64,000 nt of DNA from Puniceicoccus vermicola (GTDB lineage Bacteria > Verrucomicrobiota > Verrucomicrobiia > Opitutales > Puniceicoccaceae), in the NCBI RefSeq assembly GCF_014230055.1, contig NZ_JACHVA010000138.1, positions 62,001-126,000 on the forward strand, read 5' to 3'. Positions 39,591-50,080 of the stretch are shown here, piece by piece. The position numbers and the translations under genes were made by a program. Position 1 is the first letter of the stretch. Each line of letters opens with the position of its first letter. The notes under the pieces are model-generated. The model saw only the letters and a list, made by a program, of their open reading frames with translations, searched no databases and was not told where the DNA came from.

Positions 39591-42500
39591 CTAGTGGGTT
39601 TTCACGAGAAGCAATTGCTGACCAGTTTTCACCGAGGAGCCTTCCTCCGCGATAATTTTCGTGACTTCCCCACCGGAAATCGCGACCACATTGATCTCCA
39701 TTTTCATCGCTTCGAGTATGATCAGGGTTTGGCCGGCCTCCACCGTTTCCCCCTCTTGGACGAGGATCTTCCAAACATTTCCGTTAATATGACTGGTGAC
39801 CGCCTCGTGCCCTTCGGGCAGCTCCATCTCCTCAGGCGGTGGAGCCTCTTCCCAGGTTTCATTGGCAGCGGCTTGCCCGGCCTCCTCCCAACGTTGGCGT
39901 TCTTCCTCGAAAGCCTTTTGCTGAGTCGCTTGGAAGGTCCCGATCGACTCCTGATTTTCAGCCACAAACTCGTTATACTTCTTCAGGCTGAAGGTTTCCG
40001 TCTCGATCTTGATCTCGTATTCCCCGGAATGGAAATCGCGACGCATCCGAACCAACTCTTCCTCCGAAACCGGAAAGAAGCGAACTTGGTCAAAGAACCG
40101 GAGTAGCCAAGGTTTCTCCGGCTCAAAAGGTCCCGTCGACAAGTAGCGATTCCAGATCGGAAGCGATTGCCCGACGAGCTGATACCCGCCCGGGCTATCC
40201 ATCCCATAGATACACATATAGACTCCTCCGATTCCAACCGTTCCTTCCGCAGTCCACGTCCGGGCCGGATTGTATTTGGTGGTCAAGAGGCGGTGCCGGG
40301 GATCTACGGGAACCGCCGCTGGAGCACCGAGATAGACATCGCCCAGCCCCATCACCAAGTAGCTGGCACTGAAGACAATCTTTTCCACCTCCTCGACAGA
40401 TTCGAGCCCGTTGATCCGCCGAATAAATTCGATATTGCTCGGGCACCAAGGAGCGTCTTTGCGAACGGATTTTTCGTATTTGCGCACCGCCATCTGCGTC
40501 ATCTCGTTGTTCCAGCTCATCGGCAGGTGCAACACCCGGGTTGGGATCTCCAACTCGTCGACGCCGGGGAGTTCCTTCTCGGCTTGGAGCAATGCCTCCA
40601 TGAGTTGGTCCAAGGTCAACATCCGTGAATCGTAGTGAATCTGCAACGTGCGCACTCCGGGCGTAACGTCGATGATTCCCGGCAGATCGTTTTTCTCGAT
40701 CCACTGCATCAAAGAGTAAACTCGGAAACGCAGGCTGATATCGAGAACGATCGGACCGTATTCAATGAGAAGATACTTATCGCCGCAGGGCCGATAGGTC
40801 ACCCGGACCGGATTCTCATCCTCGGTCAGCAGCGCTTTGATACAGGAACCGCGGTCGGAATTCGTGGTCACAAAAGGCGTGTGCACTGCCCGGTCGAGCC
40901 TCGCAATGGCGGAGTCCTGATCCTGCTCGAGCGAGTTCGCCTCCTCCTGGGAAATGGTCGAGAACCGAACGGTGTCGCCTGGACGGATCTGTCCGGTCAT
41001 CCACAAATCGGCTTGAACGATGGTTACGGCACAGACAAAACCGCCAAGACTCGGACCGTCCGGCCCGAGGATGATCGGCATGTCCCCGGTAAAGTTGATG
41101 GCGCCGATAGCGTAGGGATTGTCGTGAACATTCGACGGGTGCAGCCCAGCCTCCCCTCCGTCCGTGCGGGCCCATTTGGGCTTCGTTGGTGCGATCAGGC
41201 GAATCCCGGTGCGGGCCGAATTGTAGTGAACTTCAAATTTCGATTCGAGGAAGGCATCAATGTCTTCTTCGAGGAAGAAGTCAGGCGCGCCGTGTGGACC
41301 GTAGGTCACCCGGATCTCCCATTCATTCGAATACTCGGGGATCGAAGACTTCTCAATATCCGGGCATTCAGAAGCATCGGTTTTCGTTTCCGCAAAAAGA
41401 TGGAGGACATCCCCGGCCACGAGAGTCCGACCGGCGTGACCACCGAATTGCCCCATAGCAAAGGTGGACTTGCTGCCGAGATAATCCGGCACGTCAAACC
41501 CTCCGGCGACCGCAAGATAGGTCCGGCAGCCGACGTCTCCGACGCTGCCAAGCTTGAGTACCGAACCGGAATCCACCGAAAAGGCCTTCCAGAAAGGCAC
41601 GGGCATCCCGTCCAACTCGGCTGGCATCTCCGCACCCGTGAGAGCGAGCACCGCCTTTTGGTTAAACTTCAGCGTTGGGCCGCTCAGCGTAATCTCCAAG
41701 GCGGCCGCCCCCGACTCGTTTCCGACCAGGCGGTTGGCCACGCGGAACGCGAGCCCATCCATCGGTCCGGAAGGAGGGACTCCGATATCCCAATAGCCCA
41801 AGCGCCCCGGATAGTCCTGAATGCTGGTCTGGGTCCCGGGAACGAGAACATCGACCGCAGTGGTCTCGTATTCGAAAGTTTTGAGGAAGGCCGTCGTAAT
41901 TTTCCCACCGACAAAAGTGGGATCGTCAATGATCCGCCGCAGGTATTCGAGATTCAGCTCGATCCCGTAGATCTGGGATTGATCAATTGCCTCCCTCATC
42001 TTCTCGATTGCTTCGGTCCGATCCTTCCCGTGGACAATGATTTTGGCCAGGAGTGGATCGTAATGGGGAGTCACCTCCGTGCCCCGAGAGACCCAGGTAT
42101 CGCAGCGAACGCCCTCGGGAAAAGATACTTCGGTCAATGTCCCCGACGAAGGTTGGTAGTCCTTGCGAGGATCTTCGGCATAGACCCGGACCTGGATCGA
42201 ATGCCCGCAAACTGGCACGGCTTCGTAATCGCCGGTAGGGTCCTCCCCTCCCCCGAGTTTCAACATCCACTCCACCAAGTCGACTCCGGTGACCTCTTCA
42301 CTCACCCCGTGCTCCACCTGGAGGCGGGTATTCACTTCGAGGAAATAGAAATCCTCGGTATCGGCATTAACCAAGAACTCCACCGTTCCAGCAGACCGGT
42401 AGCCGACTGAGCTGGCGAGTCGACGTGCGGAGGCCGCCAGGCCCCCCCGCAAATCGTCCGAAATCCCCGGAGCCGGGGTTTCTTCAATCACCTTCTGGTT

Positions 42501-43199
42501 CCGGCGCTGACTCGAGCAATCCCGTTCGCCCAAAGTGACGATCTTGCCGTCGCCGTTGCCGAAGATCTGCACCTCCACGTGACGGGCCCGACTGACAAAT
42601 TTCTCCAAATAGATTCCGGCTTGGCCAAAATTGGCCTGACTCAAGTGCTCGACCTCATCGAAGGCCTTGGCCAAAGCGCCGGGCTCCTCGCAGACGCGCA
42701 TTCCGATGCCCCCACCGCCAGCCACACTTTTAAGAATCACCGGATACCCTATCGATTCTCCAAGCTCCAGTGCTTCATCCGCGGAAGCCAGCAGCCCCGT
42801 TCCCGGCAACATGGGAACATCGCTCTTCTCGGCCAACTCACGGGCCGTGTGCTTTAGTCCAAACTTTTCAATCTGTTCCGGTGTCGGCCCGATGAAAGCA
42901 ATCCCAGCGTCTTCACAAGCCTGGGCGAACTCGAGGTTCTCACTCAACAACCCGTATCCGGGATGCACCCCATCCGCGCCGGTCTCTTTACAAATCTCAA
43001 TAATCTTATCGGCTTTGAGATAGCTTTCCGAGACAGGAGCCGGCCCTAAGCAATACGCTTCGTCGGCCTCAAGGACATGTGGAGTGTGACGATCTGCTTC
43101 CGAAAAAACGGCCACCGTCGGAATGTTCAGCTTCTGGCAAGACTTGAGGATCCGGCAGGCGATCTCCCCACGATTGGCAATCAATACTTTCTTTAACAT
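39591..43199 (-). CDS. uca: Urea carboxylase (biotin-dependent)
   Basis: 1202 aa. Domains in order: biotin carboxylase (1-445; KVLIANRGEIACRI, ATP-grasp SVAGGGGIGMRV), AHS2 carboxyltransferase half (about 475-790; GRLGYWDIGVPPSGPMDGLAFRVANRLVGN), AHS1 half (about 800-1010; CGDKYLLIEYG) and a biotinyl domain with Lys1166 in EAMKMEI. ATP- and bicarbonate-dependent conversion of urea to allophanate in the cytoplasm. Downstream of urtE by 7 bp and ahead of atzF. Full family length. Confidence 0.97.
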   Translation of the reverse strand: MLKKVLIANRGEIACRILKSCQKLNIPTVAVFSEADRHTPHVLEADEAYCLGPAPVSESYLKADKIIEICKETGADGVHPGYGLLSENLEFAQACEDAGIAFIGPTPEQIEKFGLKHTARELAEKSDVPMLPGTGLLASADEALELGESIGYPVILKSVAGGGGIGMRVCEEPGALAKAFDEVEHLSQANFGQAGIYLEKFVSRARHVEVQIFGNGDGKIVTLGERDCSSQRRNQKVIEETPAPGISDDLRGGLAASARRLASSVGYRSAGTVEFLVNADTEDFYFLEVNTRLQVEHGVSEEVTGVDLVEWMLKLGGGEDPTGDYEAVPVCGHSIQVRVYAEDPRKDYQPSSGTLTEVSFPEGVRCDTWVSRGTEVTPHYDPLLAKIIVHGKDRTEAIEKMREAIDQSQIYGIELNLEYLRRIIDDPTFVGGKITTAFLKTFEYETTAVDVLVPGTQTSIQDYPGRLGYWDIGVPPSGPMDGLAFRVANRLVGNESGAAALEITLSGPTLKFNQKAVLALTGAEMPAELDGMPVPFWKAFSVDSGSVLKLGSVGDVGCRTYLAVAGGFDVPDYLGSKSTFAMGQFGGHAGRTLVAGDVLHLFAETKTDASECPDIEKSSIPEYSNEWEIRVTYGPHGAPDFFLEEDIDAFLESKFEVHYNSARTGIRLIAPTKPKWARTDGGEAGLHPSNVHDNPYAIGAINFTGDMPIILGPDGPSLGGFVCAVTIVQADLWMTGQIRPGDTVRFSTISQEEANSLEQDQDSAIARLDRAVHTPFVTTNSDRGSCIKALLTEDENPVRVTYRPCGDKYLLIEYGPIVLDISLRFRVYSLMQWIEKNDLPGIIDVTPGVRTLQIHYDSRMLTLDQLMEALLQAEKELPGVDELEIPTRVLHLPMSWNNEMTQMAVRKYEKSVRKDAPWCPSNIEFIRRINGLESVEEVEKIVFSASYLVMGLGDVYLGAPAAVPVDPRHRLLTTKYNPARTWTAEGTVGIGGVYMCIYGMDSPGGYQLVGQSLPIWNRYLSTGPFEPEKPWLLRFFDQVRFFPVSEEELVRMRRDFHSGEYEIKIETETFSLKKYNEFVAENQESIGTFQATQQKAFEEERQRWEEAGQAAANETWEEAPPPEEMELPEGHEAVTSHINGNVWKILVQEGETVEAGQTLIILEAMKMEINVVAISGGEVTKIIAEEGSSVKTGQQLLLVKTH

Positions 43200-43206
43200 A
43201 AACTGA

Positions 43207-43938
43207 TTAGACTTGGAGGTGGCTGGTTACGATTTCATCGGACAATTCAGCAATGGATCCCTGGGCAACGGTCATCCCCCGATCCATCACGTAGAAACGG
43301 TCACTGACCGCTTTGGCAAAATCCAGATACTGCTCAACGAGTAGGATTCCCATCCGCCCGGTCTCGCGAAGCATTTTGATGGTATCCTCAATCTGGTCGA
43401 TGATCGACGGCTGGATGCCTTCGGTCGGCTCGTCGAGAATCAGCAGTTTGGGGCAGGTCAAGAGTGCGCGGGCAATCGCCAGCTGCTGCTGCTGCCCCCC
43501 GCTGAGCACCCCTCCCTTCCGCTTCAGCATATCTTTGATGACGGGAAAAAGAGTGTAGACAAAATCGAGCTGCTCGCGCGCCTTGTCGCCGTGGACGATG
43601 ATCGCGGTTTGGAGGTTTTCCCAGACCGTCAAAGTCGGAAAGATGTGGCGGCCCTGAGGGACGTAGGCCAGACCTTGGCGCGCTCTTTTCTCCGGGGCAA
43701 ACCCTTGGATGGCCTCTCCGTCGAGAATTACTTCCCCTTCCGTCGAATCGACCAAGCCGTAGATGGCCTTGAGGGTCGTGGTCTTCCCCACTCCGTTTCG
43801 GCCCATGAGGGACACGACCTTCCCAGGGGGGACTTCCAGGTCCACACCGCGAATGATAATTGACTGGTCGTAATACGCTTTGAGCCCTCGGGTTTCGAGA
43901 ACCAGCTTTTCAGGAGAATCGTTGTTTTCCGCTTTCAT
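43207..43938 (-). CDS. urtE: Urea ABC transporter ATP-binding protein UrtE
   Basis: 243 aa LivF-like ATPase. Walker A MGRNGVGKTTTLKAIYGL, Q-loop YVPQGRHIF, signature LSGGQQQQLAIARAL, Walker B LLILDEPTEGIQPSII, the last being typical of UrtE. Drives urea import with UrtD. Eight bases separate it from urtD. Confidence 0.95.
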   Translation of the reverse strand: MKAENNDSPEKLVLETRGLKAYYDQSIIIRGVDLEVPPGKVVSLMGRNGVGKTTTLKAIYGLVDSTEGEVILDGEAIQGFAPEKRARQGLAYVPQGRHIFPTLTVWENLQTAIIVHGDKAREQLDFVYTLFPVIKDMLKRKGGVLSGGQQQQLAIARALLTCPKLLILDEPTEGIQPSIIDQIEDTIKMLRETGRMGILLVEQYLDFAKAVSDRFYVMDRGMTVAQGSIAELSDEIVTSHLQV

Positions 43939-43946
43939 GATTCGCC

Positions 43947-44732
43947 TTACTTTTCGTGCTGTCGGCCCAAATACACTTCAACCACTCTCGGGTCAGACTG
44001 AACGTGATCAATACTGCCCTCCCTCAAAATGGAGCCCTGATGCAAAACCGTAACCTTGGTCGCAATCTGACGTACAAAAACCATGTCGTGCTCGATGACG
44101 ATGAGGCTGTGAGCTCCCGCGAGACTGAGAAGCAACTCCCCCGTTCGCTCCGTCTCCTCGTCGGTCATCCCGGCAGCAGGCTCATCGACCAGGAGGAGTT
44201 TGGGATCCTGCGCCAGCAACATACCAATCTCCAGCCACTGCTTCTGTCCATGCGAGAGGGATCCGGCGATCAGTTGTTTCTTTTCAGTCATCCGGATTGT
44301 CTCGAGGATCTCATCAATTCGTTCCCGGTCCGCGGGCGTCTCCCGGTAGAACAGGGTCGCGAAGACTCCCCGGTTGCGGTTCAGGGACATCAGAAGATTG
44401 TCGTATACGGTGTGATCGGAATAGACTGAGGGAGTCTGAAACTTGCGGCTGATTCCCAATCGATTGATTTGGTGCTCCCTCATTTTTGTGAGCTGAACCC
44501 CTTCTCCCGGTCCAAACTCGATCCTGCCGCTGTCAGGACGAATGCGGCCGGTAATCAGATCAAGGAACGTGCTTTTTCCCGCACCATTGGGACCGATGAT
44601 CGTCCGTAATTCACCCTTATCGATGTAGAGATTCAGGTCATCAATCACCTTAAACCCGTCAAAGCTCTTGTTGAGACCTTCGCAGGTGAGGATGAACTCT
44701 TTCTTGGATGCGGCCTGTTCTTGGGTCGACAT
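43947..44732 (-). CDS. urtD: Urea ABC transporter ATP-binding protein UrtD
   Basis: 261 aa LivG-like ATPase. Walker A GPNGAGKSTFLDLITG, ISRKFQTPSVYSDHTVYDNL, signature LSHGQKQWLEIGMLLAQDPKLLLVDEPAAGMTDEETERTGELL. The LSHGQKQWLEIGM signature is characteristic of UrtD. 24 bp after urtC. Confidence 0.95.
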   Translation of the reverse strand: MSTQEQAASKKEFILTCEGLNKSFDGFKVIDDLNLYIDKGELRTIIGPNGAGKSTFLDLITGRIRPDSGRIEFGPGEGVQLTKMREHQINRLGISRKFQTPSVYSDHTVYDNLLMSLNRNRGVFATLFYRETPADRERIDEILETIRMTEKKQLIAGSLSHGQKQWLEIGMLLAQDPKLLLVDEPAAGMTDEETERTGELLLSLAGAHSLIVIEHDMVFVRQIATKVTVLHQGSILREGSIDHVQSDPRVVEVYLGRQHEK

Positions 44733-44756
44733 GAATAGAATTAGATACAGGGTAAA

Positions 44757-45887
44757 TCAGGCAGCACTCTCGGCTTCCTTGTTCTTCTGGAACCAGTGAC
44801 GATACCGTTTGTAGGACGACTTCAATTGTTGCGGGAGGCCGACGATCCCGTTGGGCATAAAGAGGACGACGAAGACGAAAAGCGCCCCGAGGATGATCAG
44901 CCAGTAATCCGGATAATGATAGGTGCTGTAGCTCTTCAGCCAGTTTACGAAGACCGCACCAATTACTGGCCCCAGGATGGTTGCCCGGCCACCTACAGCA
45001 ACCCAGACGACGATTTCCAGCGACTTGCTCGGGCGCATCTCTTCGGGATTGATAATCCCCACTTGGGGAACATAGAGGGCTCCGACGATCCCTGCCATAA
45101 TAGCGGCAACCACAAAGATCGCCAACTTGTAGGTCGTGGTCGAATACCCGGAAAATCGCACGCGGTTCTCACTGTCACGGATTGCCCGTTGAATCTTTCC
45201 GAATTTCGTGCGGGTGAGCCACCAGATAAAAAAGAGACAGAGGGATAAGTAGACCGCAGTCACCGTGAACAAGGTTCGCTGAGTCACCGGATCGAAGATC
45301 TTGCTCCCAAGAATCGTCTTAAAATCCGTAAAGCCGTTGTTTCCGCCGAAGGTAAAACTGTTCTGAAAGAACATAAGGCAGGCGGCATAGGTCAGAGCCT
45401 GAGTGATGATGGCAAAATAGACCCCTTTGATCCGCGCCCGAAAGGCAAGAAAACCAAAGATCCCAGCGACGATTCCGGGAACCAAAAGGACGGCAAATAC
45501 GGCGAACCCAAAACTGTCGAAGGGCACCCAGTGCGCGGGCAATTCCTTATACCCGAGAAAGACCATAAAATCGGGAAGCTCGCTCTTGTAAGCGCCCTGT
45601 TCGCCGATTTTCAGCATCAGGTGCATGCCCAGGGCATAACCGCCCAGAGCGAAAAAGAGCCCCTGTCCGAGACAGAGCAATCCAGTGTATCCCCAGAGAA
45701 GATTGAGGGAAACCGCCAGCCCCGCGTAGCAGAGGTATTTCCCCCAGAGGTTCAGCTGGTAATCGCTGACAAAGAAAAAGGAACTTTCAGAGCCAAATGC
45801 ATTCAGCATCGGCATAGCAACCACCACGATCAGCGTAACAATGATGATTCCGATCAGGGAGCGTTGGCTTTCGCTAATTTTGGTCAT
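44757..45887 (-). CDS. urtC: Urea ABC transporter permease UrtC
   Basis: 376 aa LivM-type permease with about ten membrane segments. [51 protein letters not shown] and [26 protein letters not shown] are UrtC/LivM signatures. Length and place in the cluster (between urtB and urtD) are standard. Confidence 0.95.
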   Translation of the reverse strand: MTKISESQRSLIGIIIVTLIVVVAMPMLNAFGSESSFFFVSDYQLNLWGKYLCYAGLAVSLNLLWGYTGLLCLGQGLFFALGGYALGMHLMLKIGEQGAYKSELPDFMVFLGYKELPAHWVPFDSFGFAVFAVLLVPGIVAGIFGFLAFRARIKGVYFAIITQALTYAACLMFFQNSFTFGGNNGFTDFKTILGSKIFDPVTQRTLFTVTAVYLSLCLFFIWWLTRTKFGKIQRAIRDSENRVRFSGYSTTTYKLAIFVVAAIMAGIVGALYVPQVGIINPEEMRPSKSLEIVVWVAVGGRATILGPVIGAVFVNWLKSYSTYHYPDYWLIILGALFVFVVLFMPNGIVGLPQQLKSSYKRYRHWFQKNKEAESAA

Positions 45888-45910
45888 GAGATTACAAATA
45901 AGCTAAAGGA

Positions 45911-47611
45911 TCAATCCAAGTTGCGGCTCTTCGAGGGGAACAGGCCGCCTGGCTTCCACTGGAGGAAGAGGATAATGGCAATGAGGACGCAGATCCGCCC
46001 CATCACCGGTCCGAGCAGAGGCTGCAGGGCCTGATCGGTGACTCCGATTCCCAAAGCGGAAATCACGGTGCCCACGATATTCCCGACTCCACCGGCGACG
46101 ACGACCATAAAGCTGTCGACAATGTAGCTCTGCCCGAGGTTGGACCCGACACTTCCTATCTGGGAAAGGAAGACTCCCGCCAAGCCGGCCAGTCCGGACC
46201 CGAAAGCGAAGGTCATCATCCGCACCCGGTTGATCCGGATCCCCATCGCCGCCGCCATTTGTGGATCCTGCATCACTGCCCGAATCGAAAGACCAAACGG
46301 AGTCCTCGACATGAGGAGCCATGTGCCAACCACGATCAGAATGGCGAAGCCGATCACGAAAATCCGGTTGAATCCGAAAGTGATGTCAAAGATCTCCACA
46401 TTCCCCAGCAACCAGGATGGAGAGCGGACTTGGCGATTCGCCGCCCCGAAGACCAACCGAAAGCCCTGCTGTAGAATCAGCGAGACTCCCCAAGTCGCCA
46501 GAAGGGATTCCAAAGGACGTTTGTAAAGAAATTGGATCACCGTCCGCTCCAGCACCAAGCCACAAAGAGCCGCGACGATGAATGAAAATGGAATCGCAAA
46601 GAGGAAGTAGGTTTCCAATGCGAAAGTCGACTGGGAGAAGACCGTATAGAAAATCTGTTGACTGATGTAGGCGGCGTAGGCTCCGATCGCAATCATCTCC
46701 CCGTGAGCCATGTTGATGACCCCCATCAAGCCGAAGGTTATGGCCAGCCCCAGAGCGACGATCAGAAGAACCGCTCCCAGACTCAGCCCGCGAAAGCAGG
46801 TCCCAACAAAATCAGTGACCGAAATGTAGCTCTCGATCGAGGCGATGGACTCGTCCAATTCGGCTTTCTCTTCTTCGGTCAAGGGATACGGCGCATAGCC
46901 GTCATTGATATCGTGGCGGAGGTTCTTCAGAGCGTCCAAACCCGCGATCGAGTTCCGATCTTTCAATACCTGGATTGATTCCATTTGCTCCTCCTTGCTG
47001 CCGTGGGCGAGCATGGAAACCGCAATCCCTTCCTCAAGGGCTTCGATGACCAAAGGCTCGGTCTCCTTCGAGCTCAATTCACGAAGCTTGGGAAGGATGT
47101 CTTTGTCCTGCTTAAGCCCCAATTTCAGGGCGGCGTCGGCCCGATCACTGACATCGGGAGTGCTCAGTGCCAAAAGGTCCACCGTCATGGTGAAGACCCG
47201 GCGAGTCTTTCGGCCCGGCCGCGCCATTTCCATTTTCTCCGGATCGAGAACCAAAGGATTCCCCGCCTCGTCGACAATGATTTCGCCGTCTACGATTCGG
47301 CTATAAGTCGAGGCTTCCCCCTCGGTCTCCGCCTCGTGCTCAAGGACAGGAATGGGATCCACATCGGGATCCGTTTGATAAAGGTAGATCTTTCCGCGTT
47401 TCCAAAATTCAAGGTAGTCCGGCACTATCGGTGCAGCGGTGCTGGAAAGAGATTCAACAAGAGCCGTTTGCTCTTTGCCGCTGGAGAGGATGGCCTCCAC
47501 CAGGATTTGTCTTGCCTGCGCTTCATCCGCCCTCAGGTCGGATGCCAGCCCAAACAATACCAGAAGAAAGACTCTGGTGATTAGGGTAATCGTGACACGG
47601 GATTTCATCAC
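45911..47611 (-). CDS. urtB: Urea ABC transporter permease UrtB
   Basis: 566 aa. A signal-like N-terminus (LITRVFLLVLFGLASDLRA) and a soluble, HEAT-like region up to about residue 265 precede the LivH-type permease (FRGLSLGAVLLIVALGLAITFGLMGVINMAHGEMIAIGAYAAY). GLSIRAVMQDPQMAAAMGI and FMVVVAGGVGNIVGTVISA follow. The long N-terminal extension is normal for UrtB and absent from amino-acid LivH. Confidence 0.95.
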   Translation of the reverse strand: MMKSRVTITLITRVFLLVLFGLASDLRADEAQARQILVEAILSSGKEQTALVESLSSTAAPIVPDYLEFWKRGKIYLYQTDPDVDPIPVLEHEAETEGEASTYSRIVDGEIIVDEAGNPLVLDPEKMEMARPGRKTRRVFTMTVDLLALSTPDVSDRADAALKLGLKQDKDILPKLRELSSKETEPLVIEALEEGIAVSMLAHGSKEEQMESIQVLKDRNSIAGLDALKNLRHDINDGYAPYPLTEEEKAELDESIASIESYISVTDFVGTCFRGLSLGAVLLIVALGLAITFGLMGVINMAHGEMIAIGAYAAYISQQIFYTVFSQSTFALETYFLFAIPFSFIVAALCGLVLERTVIQFLYKRPLESLLATWGVSLILQQGFRLVFGAANRQVRSPSWLLGNVEIFDITFGFNRIFVIGFAILIVVGTWLLMSRTPFGLSIRAVMQDPQMAAAMGIRINRVRMMTFAFGSGLAGLAGVFLSQIGSVGSNLGQSYIVDSFMVVVAGGVGNIVGTVISALGIGVTDQALQPLLGPVMGRICVLIAIILFLQWKPGGLFPSKSRNLD

Positions 47612-47652
47612 AGAGATAGATATGAGAGAGTGGCGCTGGTCCCGAAAAGATA

Positions 47653-47704
47653 AGTTCCATCAGGGAGGAGCGGGCCGCCGCTCCGACTCCTCCCCTTTGG
47701 AACT
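47653..47704. other. Large stem-loop between urtA and urtB
   Basis: AGTTCCA (47653-47659) pairs with TGGAACT (47698-47704), and inside it GGGAGGAG pairs with CTCCTCCC, around a GC-rich top (GCGGGCCGCCGC). It lies in the 148-bp gap after the abundant binding-protein gene. Such hairpins commonly stabilise the proximal mRNA or partly terminate, giving more UrtA than permease; that role is inferred. Confidence 0.7.
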
Positions 47705-47759
47705 ATCCGAAGGGTTAACTCCGGTTCTTCAAACAACTAATACTAATTAATTGGATTCA

Positions 47760-49043
47760 TTACTCCTCCGAGAAGGTGCCCTTTAGGAAGGGTTCACCGT
47801 AGACGTCGTCGAATGATTCAATGACTTCGAACTGACCATCGGGAAGCGTCTCACCGATGTAGACGTTCTTCGTCAGGTGATGGTTTTCCTGGGTGGTCAC
47901 AGTGCCGCCAGGGCCATCGAAGGAGATGCCGCTCTCCAGAGCTGAAATCACCTTATCCACGTCGAAGCTCCCCGCTTTTTCCACAGCTTTCTTCCAGAGA
48001 TACACCCCGTCGTAGGAGAGGACCATGGGGCTGCAAGTCACACGACCGTCCCGTTCGAGACCATCCACGTCAGCAGTCTGGAGCCAATCTTGGAAGTTGG
48101 CGACAAACTCTTCGTTTTCCGGAGTATCGAGGGACATGAAGTAGGTCCAGCAACCGAGCTGTCCGACGAGGTCTTCAGCCGGAAGGCTTCGGAACTCGTC
48201 CTCGGACAGACTAAAGGAAACGACCGGCACCTCTTCCGCGGTAAGACCGGCAGCAGCATACTCTTTGAAGAATGCCACGTTCGAGTCACCGTTGATGGTA
48301 TTGATGACGGCTGCGTCTCCGCTAGCTGCGAACTTTTTGATGTCCGCCATGATTTGCTGATAGTCGGTGTGACCGAACGGAGTGTAGGTTCCGGCTGAGA
48401 TCACCTCACCGTCCGCGTCCTTGCGAAGACCGCCACCGATGTTGCGGAGAGGAATGCCCTTCGAGAGAAGGTATTCCAACAACACGAGGTTGGTGGTCTG
48501 CGGGTAGACATAGTCGGTGCCAATCAGGTAGAACTTGTCGCGTCCTTCTTCGAGGAGGAAGTCAACCGCAGGGATTGCCTGCTGATTCACTGCTTCCGCC
48601 GTATAGAAGATATTCGGCGACTGCTCTTCCCCTTCGTATTGAACCGGGTAGAACAGAAGACCGTCATACTCTTCGAAGACCGGAAGAACCGACTTGCGGC
48701 TCACGGAAGTCCAACAACCGAAGGTAACCGCAACCTCGTCTTGGACGAGAAGCTGCTTGGCTTTCTCTGCAAAGAGCGGCCAATCAGAAGCACCATCGAC
48801 CACAATGGGTTCGATCTGCTTACCGAGAACGCCGCCGTCTGCGTTGATTTCATCGATTGCGAAGAGCAAAACGTCCCGTAGAGAGGTCTCACTGATGGCC
48901 ATGGTTCCACTCAAGGAGTGGAGAATACCGACTTTAACGGTGTCATCCTCGTCCGCCTGGGCATGGAGGCCCAGAAGCGCGCCGGCAGACACAAGAGCGC
49001 CCGCACGGAAACTGCGTAAGAGTTTACGAAATGATTGATGCAT
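47760..49043 (-). CDS. urtA: Urea ABC transporter substrate-binding protein
   Basis: 427 aa periplasmic type I binding protein. Signal peptide 1-30 ([16 protein letters not shown]), then [87 protein letters not shown] and [12 protein letters not shown], all diagnostic for UrtA. Captures urea for UrtBCDE. It lies 84 bp after the porin gene. Confidence 0.97.
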   Translation of the reverse strand: MHQSFRKLLRSFRAGALVSAGALLGLHAQADEDDTVKVGILHSLSGTMAISETSLRDVLLFAIDEINADGGVLGKQIEPIVVDGASDWPLFAEKAKQLLVQDEVAVTFGCWTSVSRKSVLPVFEEYDGLLFYPVQYEGEEQSPNIFYTAEAVNQQAIPAVDFLLEEGRDKFYLIGTDYVYPQTTNLVLLEYLLSKGIPLRNIGGGLRKDADGEVISAGTYTPFGHTDYQQIMADIKKFAASGDAAVINTINGDSNVAFFKEYAAAGLTAEEVPVVSFSLSEDEFRSLPAEDLVGQLGCWTYFMSLDTPENEEFVANFQDWLQTADVDGLERDGRVTCSPMVLSYDGVYLWKKAVEKAGSFDVDKVISALESGISFDGPGGTVTTQENHHLTKNVYIGETLPDGQFEVIESFDDVYGEPFLKGTFSEE

Positions 49044-49127
49044 ATTTTCTAAGTAGGATCGTTTGAGTTCTGTTGGTTTTCAGTTCGCTCAGGGATGAGA
49101 CGCTGAAATGGGATGTAATCTCCAAAC

Positions 49128-49976
49128 TTAGAAATCCATTCCGATACCGATGTTCCCGGTAACGAAAGTTTCTTCCGGATTGCCGGGAATGGTGTCGTCA
49201 GGAGTGTAGTAGAAGTAAGCTCCACCATGCACATTCCAAGCACCGTAGGCTTCGGAAATAAAGGAGAGAGGGAAGGAAATTTCCGGACCCACAGAGACAT
49301 AAGTCAGGCCAGCATCACCACCGTAGTAGTCATCCGTGTTGAAGGCCACGTTGGCACCGAGAGAGATGTCGAGGCTTTCGTAGGAAGTGCCTTCGGAAAC
49401 ACCGAGAACGACAACGGTTCCGGTATCCTGATCACCATTCCCATCAACGCGATTGTGAACCACGATCGTCGGGTTAAGGAAAGTCGCATAGCTGGCCATC
49501 AAGTCGAGGATGCGCTCAGCGTCACCGCCATAGATCCACTCCTGGTAGGTCACTTCGAAATTCCAGTCTCCGACGGCATAACCAACGCCCGCCCAGAAAT
49601 CGACTTCCTGAATATCGTCACCGATGCCGGATTCCGCCAGATCATTGATGTCGAACCACATTCCACCGAAGACATAAACCTCTTCGGTAATCGCTGCCGT
49701 CAATCCAAGCGAAGGCTGGAAAAGGAATTCTGCATCCGACCCTGTTCCCCAGACGTCGGAACCGTATGAAATAAAGTGAGTATTCACGTCGAGACTCAGC
49801 CAACCGCTGATCGCCGAACCCACTGCCGCCTCCTCAACCGGAGGAGTCTCTTCCAAGGCTTCGTCGCCCGTCATTTCAAGATCCGCATTCTGTGCGGCCA
49901 GAGAAACTGCCCCACCAAACATAAGGGAGAGCGCCAACCATTTTTGAAGCCTTTCGGCCGAGTATTTAGTCTTCAT
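49128..49976 (-). CDS. Beta-barrel outer-membrane protein heading the urea operon
   Basis: 282 aa. Signal peptide to residue 28 (LALSLMFGGAVSLAAQ), short acidic linker (GDEALEETPPVEEA), then strand-rich sequence (GWLSLDVNTHFISYGSDVWGTG, YVFGGMWFDIND, FWAGVGYAVGDWNFEVTYQEW) ending in the outer-membrane C-terminal GNIGIGMDF with Phe. General layout is like TorF/porin proteins such as the one at 8.2 kb. Because it is the first gene after the sigma-54 promoter, an outer-membrane pore for urea or a related nitrogen compound is inferred. Confidence 0.78.
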   Translation of the reverse strand: MKTKYSAERLQKWLALSLMFGGAVSLAAQNADLEMTGDEALEETPPVEEAAVGSAISGWLSLDVNTHFISYGSDVWGTGSDAEFLFQPSLGLTAAITEEVYVFGGMWFDINDLAESGIGDDIQEVDFWAGVGYAVGDWNFEVTYQEWIYGGDAERILDLMASYATFLNPTIVVHNRVDGNGDQDTGTVVVLGVSEGTSYESLDISLGANVAFNTDDYYGGDAGLTYVSVGPEISFPLSFISEAYGAWNVHGGAYFYYTPDDTIPGNPEETFVTGNIGIGMDF

Positions 49977-50064
49977 TTTTCGTTCTGTTGCTTTGTTCGT
50001 TGTGTGTCAGGTGAACGAGTTTCGGCAGAGACCACCGAAGCCCATACACTCATATCCATGAATG

Positions 50065-50080
50065 TATACAATCTTGTATA
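50065..50080. promoter_or_regulatory. Inverted repeat at the urea operon transcription start
   Basis: TATACAA-TC-TTGTATA, perfect 7-bp arms with a 2-bp centre, directly downstream of the -12 element. It overlaps the predicted start point and could be an operator; it might also shape promoter melting. Confidence 0.5.

Noticed and set aside
40635-42410. Long open frame antisense to urea carboxylase (591 codons), also similar frames opposite leuC (10810-12255), clpX (4439-5656) and tig
   Set aside because: These mirror the strongly biased codons of real genes on the other strand and have no family-like sequence.
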